A DNA stretch of 64,000 nt from Jejudonia soesokkakensis. Lineage in GTDB: Bacteria; Bacteroidota; Bacteroidia; Flavobacteriales; Flavobacteriaceae. The notes beneath the pieces were generated by a model. It searched no databases. It was given only the letters and a program-made list of their open reading frames with translations, and had not been told where the DNA came from. Below, one piece after another: positions 60,592 to 64,000 of this stretch (its first letter is position 1; each line of letters opens with the position of its first letter). Location of the stretch: NCBI RefSeq assembly GCF_042664795.1, contig NZ_JBHTBN010000001.1, positions 434,001 through 498,000 of the forward strand, given 5' to 3'. A program made the position numbers and the translations under genes.

Positions 60592-63500
60592 ATGGGAAAC
60601 ATTACTATTTCTTCTGTCTTAAAAAAAATATATACATCTGTCAATCTTAAAAAGAGGTTAATAATTACCTTTTTAATGGGTTTTATTTCATTCTTGAGTC
60701 TGGGACAGAGTATACCTGCTTCAAATACCCGAGTAGCTGGTTCACCTTGTTTTGGATGTGTTCCAGATGGATGGACACTGAATATTGGTACTCCAGACAT
60801 GTCAAATGATAGCCAAGCAGCAGCTTCAGGTGCACTAGGTGGTGGAGATGCGTGGACATCTGCCCCATTACCGTTACCTCCTAATGGTCATACAGATTGG
60901 ATTACTTTACGTGACCTAGGTTCTAGCGGTACTGAAGAAGCAATGGGTACAACTATTACCGGTTTAACTCCTGGTGCTGAATATGAGATTTACGTTTATT
61001 CTCTTACTGCATTAACCACTACTTATAGCCCTGCTTATATTGATTTTTATCAATTTCAAGTAGGTACTTTACCCGAAGTTAACGTAAACTCTGTTCCACA
61101 AGAAGTTTCTGGTGTTTGGGGTACTAATTCGCTAAGATTTACTGCCAATGCAAATAATATGTCATTTGAATTTACACCTGGTAATAATGGGCCTAGTGGT
61201 TTTTCAAGTGTCGAATGTGTAAATTTATCAGTATCGTTAAATGCGATTAACCCAGTCCCAATTGCTAATAATGATTCAGATACAGTTGTAATTGGTAACA
61301 ATCCTAGTGTAAATGTAGCCTTAAACGATTCCGATAATACTAATATTGTTCTGAGTACTATTGACTTAGATCCATCGACATCTGGTATTCAAAATTCATT
61401 CGCTTCTCCTAATGGAAACTGGTCTGTAGATGGATCGGGGAATGTTACTTTTATTCCAACAAATTCAAATTTTACAGGAACAGAAAGTATTACATACACT
61501 ATTGATGATGATTATACACTTGATGGTAATGCATTAGGAGCTACTTCTAGTCCGGCAACCATTTCTGCAACGATAACACCTATTCCAGATACTGATGGTG
61601 ATGGATTTACAGACGATATAGATATATGTCCTGGAAACGACGATAATCTTGACGCAGATAGTGATGGTGTGCCAGATGGTTGTGATAGTGATGATGATAA
61701 TGACGGAATTCCAGATTATGCAGACAACCCATGTGATTCCTCTTTCACTTTTAATCAAACTGCAGAAGAATGGTTTACATTAAATAATAACACTTTACCG
61801 GCAATTTCAGACCCGGCAGCACATGCAAATGATGCTACTACAGGCACGCCTTTTTGTGATATTGATATTTATGGGCCAGCAAATTTAAATATTGCTGGTA
61901 CAAGTCCGACAGGTACAAATTATATTGTAGATGCAGATGATACAGGTGGAAATATGTGGCTACGAAGTCCAAATTTTGGGGGTTTAAATGCATCTGGAGC
62001 TGCAGGTGGTCAATTTCAATATGACGCTTATAACTATAGAGTAGGATACACTGGTGACCCAAATTGGGGTGGTGGTGATGTAGAAGTAATACTTTATGAT
62101 ACAAGCGGAGGATTTATTCGAGCAACTAGACCTTTAACCGGAACGCCTGGTGGAAATACTGGTGGAGTAAATGGTAACCCTTCTACTCCTGGTTCAGAAT
62201 ATGCTAATTGGGAAAATGGAATTTGGAACACCTTTACTTTTAATCTAGACACTACAGATTTTACATTGAATAATGGAGCTGTTTCAGTGGCAGCAGTATT
62301 AGCGGATTTAGACCAAATTGCCATACGAATGGAATTTGTAAATGGAGGAAATTCAGGTTCATGCTCAGATGTCGAATACTACGCACTAGATAATATTATT
62401 TTTGTAAGTCCTGGAGTTTGTAATACAGATACTGATAATGATGGCATTAATGATGATTTGGATTTAGACGCAGATAATGATGGAATTTATGACGTTATTG
62501 AAGCAGGCTTAGGAGCTTTTGACACCAATAATGATGGTGTTATTAACTCTACAGATTCAGGTTTTATTGATGCAAATAATGATGGTACGGATGACAGAAT
62601 AGGTGTAGTGACATTACCTGATAGCGATGGTGATGGAATTCCAGATTATAGAGATTCAGACAGTGATAACGATGGTTGTAGTGATGCAGATGAAGCATAT
62701 GCAACAGTAGGGACTGATGCTGATGGAAATGGGTATTTTGGAACAGGAAATCCTCCACCTACTAACAGTAGTAATGGTACTGTATCCGCAGCGCCATATA
62801 ATCCTACAAATGTCAATGACACAACAAATGCTGGGTCAGATTCTGACTCTGATGGTATAGCAGATTTTTGCGATCCAGATAGTGATAATGATGGAAATCC
62901 AGATGTGACAGATCCAAACCCCGCTACACCAACTGCCATAAACGATAGTGGAAATGCAACGGCTGGACTTCCTTCAACGATACAAATTTTAAGCAACGAT
63001 GATTTTACCGATAATACAGATGATAACGGAGATCCAAATAATAATAGCGCTACAAGTGTAACGAATATTACTACGGTAGTTGGGGTAAATACAACTGCCA
63101 TGGGAACGATTGCATACGACCCTGCCACTGGAGAACTTACGTATACGCCTACATTTGCTGAAGGTGGCACAACAGTTACTATAGAGTACCGAGTTTGCAA
63201 TGATGTAAATGGAGATAGTCCAGGTACAACAACCGATGATGTATGTGATACTGCTGTTGCTACTATTATGGTTGCGTTTGGTGACGAAGATGGTGATGGC
63301 GTACCAGACAATTTAGATGAATGCCCAGGCTTTGATGACAACACCAATAATGATGGTGATGCACTAGCAGATGGTTGTGATGATGATGATGATAATGATG
63401 GTATTATTGATACTGCTGAAAGTGGCGGGAATGATCCAAATGGAGATGAAGATGGAGATGGTATTCCTAATTTTATGGATGATACAGACGATGATCCTGG

Positions 63501-64000
63501 AAATACATTAGGAGATGGAAGTACAACTGTTTATGGTGGGGCAGACGCAAACGGAGACGGTATACAAGATGTTTATGACTTTGATAATGACGGTATCCCA
63601 AACTTTTTAGACCTGGACTCAGATAATGACGGATTATATGACGTATTAGAAGCTGGATTCCCAGATGGAGATAATAATGGAATTGCAGATGGTCCAATTA
63701 ATGCAACCACTGGTATTCCAGCTACAGGCGGAGGAACTCCGACCGATAGTGGTCCAACGGCCGGCACTACAGATTTCCTTGATTTAGATAGTGACGAAGA
63801 CGGATGTAGTGATGCTAATGAATTTTTTAACGATTCAAATGCAGATGGTGGCGACGGAGGTTCTTTTGGAACTGGCGAACCGCAAGTAGGTGTTAATTCT
63901 GATGGTACCGTAATTGGTGCTACTTATGGGACTGCAGTCGATGCAGCAGATACTGATACTAACGCAACTGCAGATTATACTGAAGAAGGCCCTGAGTTTG
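60592..64000 (+). CDS. giant surface adhesin with thrombospondin type 3 repeats (partial, 3' end beyond window)
   Basis: The frame is open from the ATG at 60592 to the window end (1136 codons seen). A long signal region (basic to residue 25, hydrophobic 26-40, then SLGQS) is followed by a beta domain, then an Ig/cadherin-like domain (ANNDSDTVVIGNNPSVNVAL, GTESITYTIDD). A first Asp-rich calcium block (DTDGDGFTDDIDICPG) comes near residues 330-380. A jelly-roll-like domain (FNQTAEEWFTLNNN..., VEYYALDNIIFV) follows, then many DxDxDG repeats mixed with another cadherin-like unit. This is typical of very large type-IX-secreted adhesins. The secretion tag would be at the unseen end. Confidence 0.88.
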   Translation, partial: MGNITISSVLKKIYTSVNLKKRLIITFLMGFISFLSLGQSIPASNTRVAGSPCFGCVPDGWTLNIGTPDMSNDSQAAASGALGGGDAWTSAPLPLPPNGHTDWITLRDLGSSGTEEAMGTTITGLTPGAEYEIYVYSLTALTTTYSPAYIDFYQFQVGTLPEVNVNSVPQEVSGVWGTNSLRFTANANNMSFEFTPGNNGPSGFSSVECVNLSVSLNAINPVPIANNDSDTVVIGNNPSVNVALNDSDNTNIVLSTIDLDPSTSGIQNSFASPNGNWSVDGSGNVTFIPTNSNFTGTESITYTIDDDYTLDGNALGATSSPATISATITPIPDTDGDGFTDDIDICPGNDDNLDADSDGVPDGCDSDDDNDGIPDYADNPCDSSFTFNQTAEEWFTLNNNTLPAISDPAAHANDATTGTPFCDIDIYGPANLNIAGTSPTGTNYIVDADDTGGNMWLRSPNFGGLNASGAAGGQFQYDAYNYRVGYTGDPNWGGGDVEVILYDTSGGFIRATRPLTGTPGGNTGGVNGNPSTPGSEYANWENGIWNTFTFNLDTTDFTLNNGAVSVAAVLADLDQIAIRMEFVNGGNSGSCSDVEYYALDNIIFVSPGVCNTDTDNDGINDDLDLDADNDGIYDVIEAGLGAFDTNNDGVINSTDSGFIDANNDGTDDRIGVVTLPDSDGDGIPDYRDSDSDNDGCSDADEAYATVGTDADGNGYFGTGNPPPTNSSNGTVSAAPYNPTNVNDTTNAGSDSDSDGIADFCDPDSDNDGNPDVTDPNPATPTAINDSGNATAGLPSTIQILSNDDFTDNTDDNGDPNNNSATSVTNITTVVGVNTTAMGTIAYDPATGELTYTPTFAEGGTTVTIEYRVCNDVNGDSPGTTTDDVCDTAVATIMVAFGDEDGDGVPDNLDECPGFDDNTNNDGDALADGCDDDDDNDGIIDTAESGGNDPNGDEDGDGIPNFMDDTDDDPGNTLGDGSTTVYGGADANGDGIQDVYDFDNDGIPNFLDLDSDNDGLYDVLEAGFPDGDNNGIADGPINATTGIPATGGGTPTDSGPTAGTTDFLDLDSDEDGCSDANEFFNDSNADGGDGGSFGTGEPQVGVNSDGTVIGATYGTAVDAADTDTNATADYTEEGPEF

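Noticed and set aside
60585..63767. Several long minus-strand frames
   Set aside because: They are shadows of the Asp/Gly-rich repeats of the plus-strand adhesin (His/Tyr-, Pro- or Ser-rich antisense), with no start context or family features.
1..64000. CRISPR array or insertion sequence
   Set aside because: No series of regularly spaced identical short repeats, no Cas genes and no transposase gene were found on either strand.

Overview
The window looks like chromosome from a marine-type flavobacterium (Bacteroidota, Flavobacteriaceae). The evidence is the AT-rich DNA, promoters of the Bacteroidota form TTTG-N19-TAnnTTTG, many small signal-peptide or lipoprotein genes, ribosomal protein S16 with a long Ala/Glu tail, DnaE carrying an N-terminal proofreading exonuclease, TonB-C/M56 regulatory modules and a giant thrombospondin-type-3 adhesin.

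Layout. 1-12.4 kb is housekeeping: a minus-strand rpsP-rimM-trmN6-gcdH operon, then plus-strand genes for lipoproteins, dnaE, thioredoxin, a ClpP-type protease and a DUF58 protein. 12.5-24.0 kb is an integrated element of about 11.4 kb inserted in the 3' end of tRNA-Asp(GTC). It is bounded by a 16-bp direct repeat (12566-12581 and 23974-23989) and carries a tyrosine integrase, an excisionase-like protein and a Rep-like protein. Its cargo is a compact DNA-phosphorothioation operon: dndC, dndD, a dndE fused to a HerA/FtsK-type ATPase, a four-helix membrane protein and a DGQHR (DndB-like) protein. No dndA and none of the known restriction partners lie in the element.

24.2-40.2 kb holds a nitroreductase, two separate BlaI-repressor/M56-peptidase modules with clear palindromic operators, a glycosyltransferase/flippase-like pair, ruvC, a lone SIR2-like gene beside a partly duplicated tRNA-Leu, an M20 peptidase and small exported proteins. 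40.2-44.9 kb holds two paralogous exported proteins, a lipoprotein related to the M56 tail and a DUF4407 membrane protein. 45.0-49.5 kb holds a kinase/M23/class-III-aminotransferase fusion translationally coupled to a membrane glycosyltransferase. 49.5-54.4 kb is a minus-strand polyamine operon: arginine decarboxylase, agmatinase, a deoxyhypusine-synthase-like enzyme and a GNAT-nitrilase fusion. 54.7-59.0 kb holds an RluB-type pseudouridine synthase, mutS, tRNA-Gly and tRNA-Leu. The right end has a tandem repeat, a 40-residue lipoprotein, a membrane protein and the start of a giant surface protein that runs off the window.

The strongest candidate for an undescribed system is the DndC-DndD-DndE/ATPase-membrane protein-DGQHR operon. 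Second is the lone SIR2-like gene at the rearranged tRNA-Leu locus. All functions are read from sequence motifs only; no searches were run.
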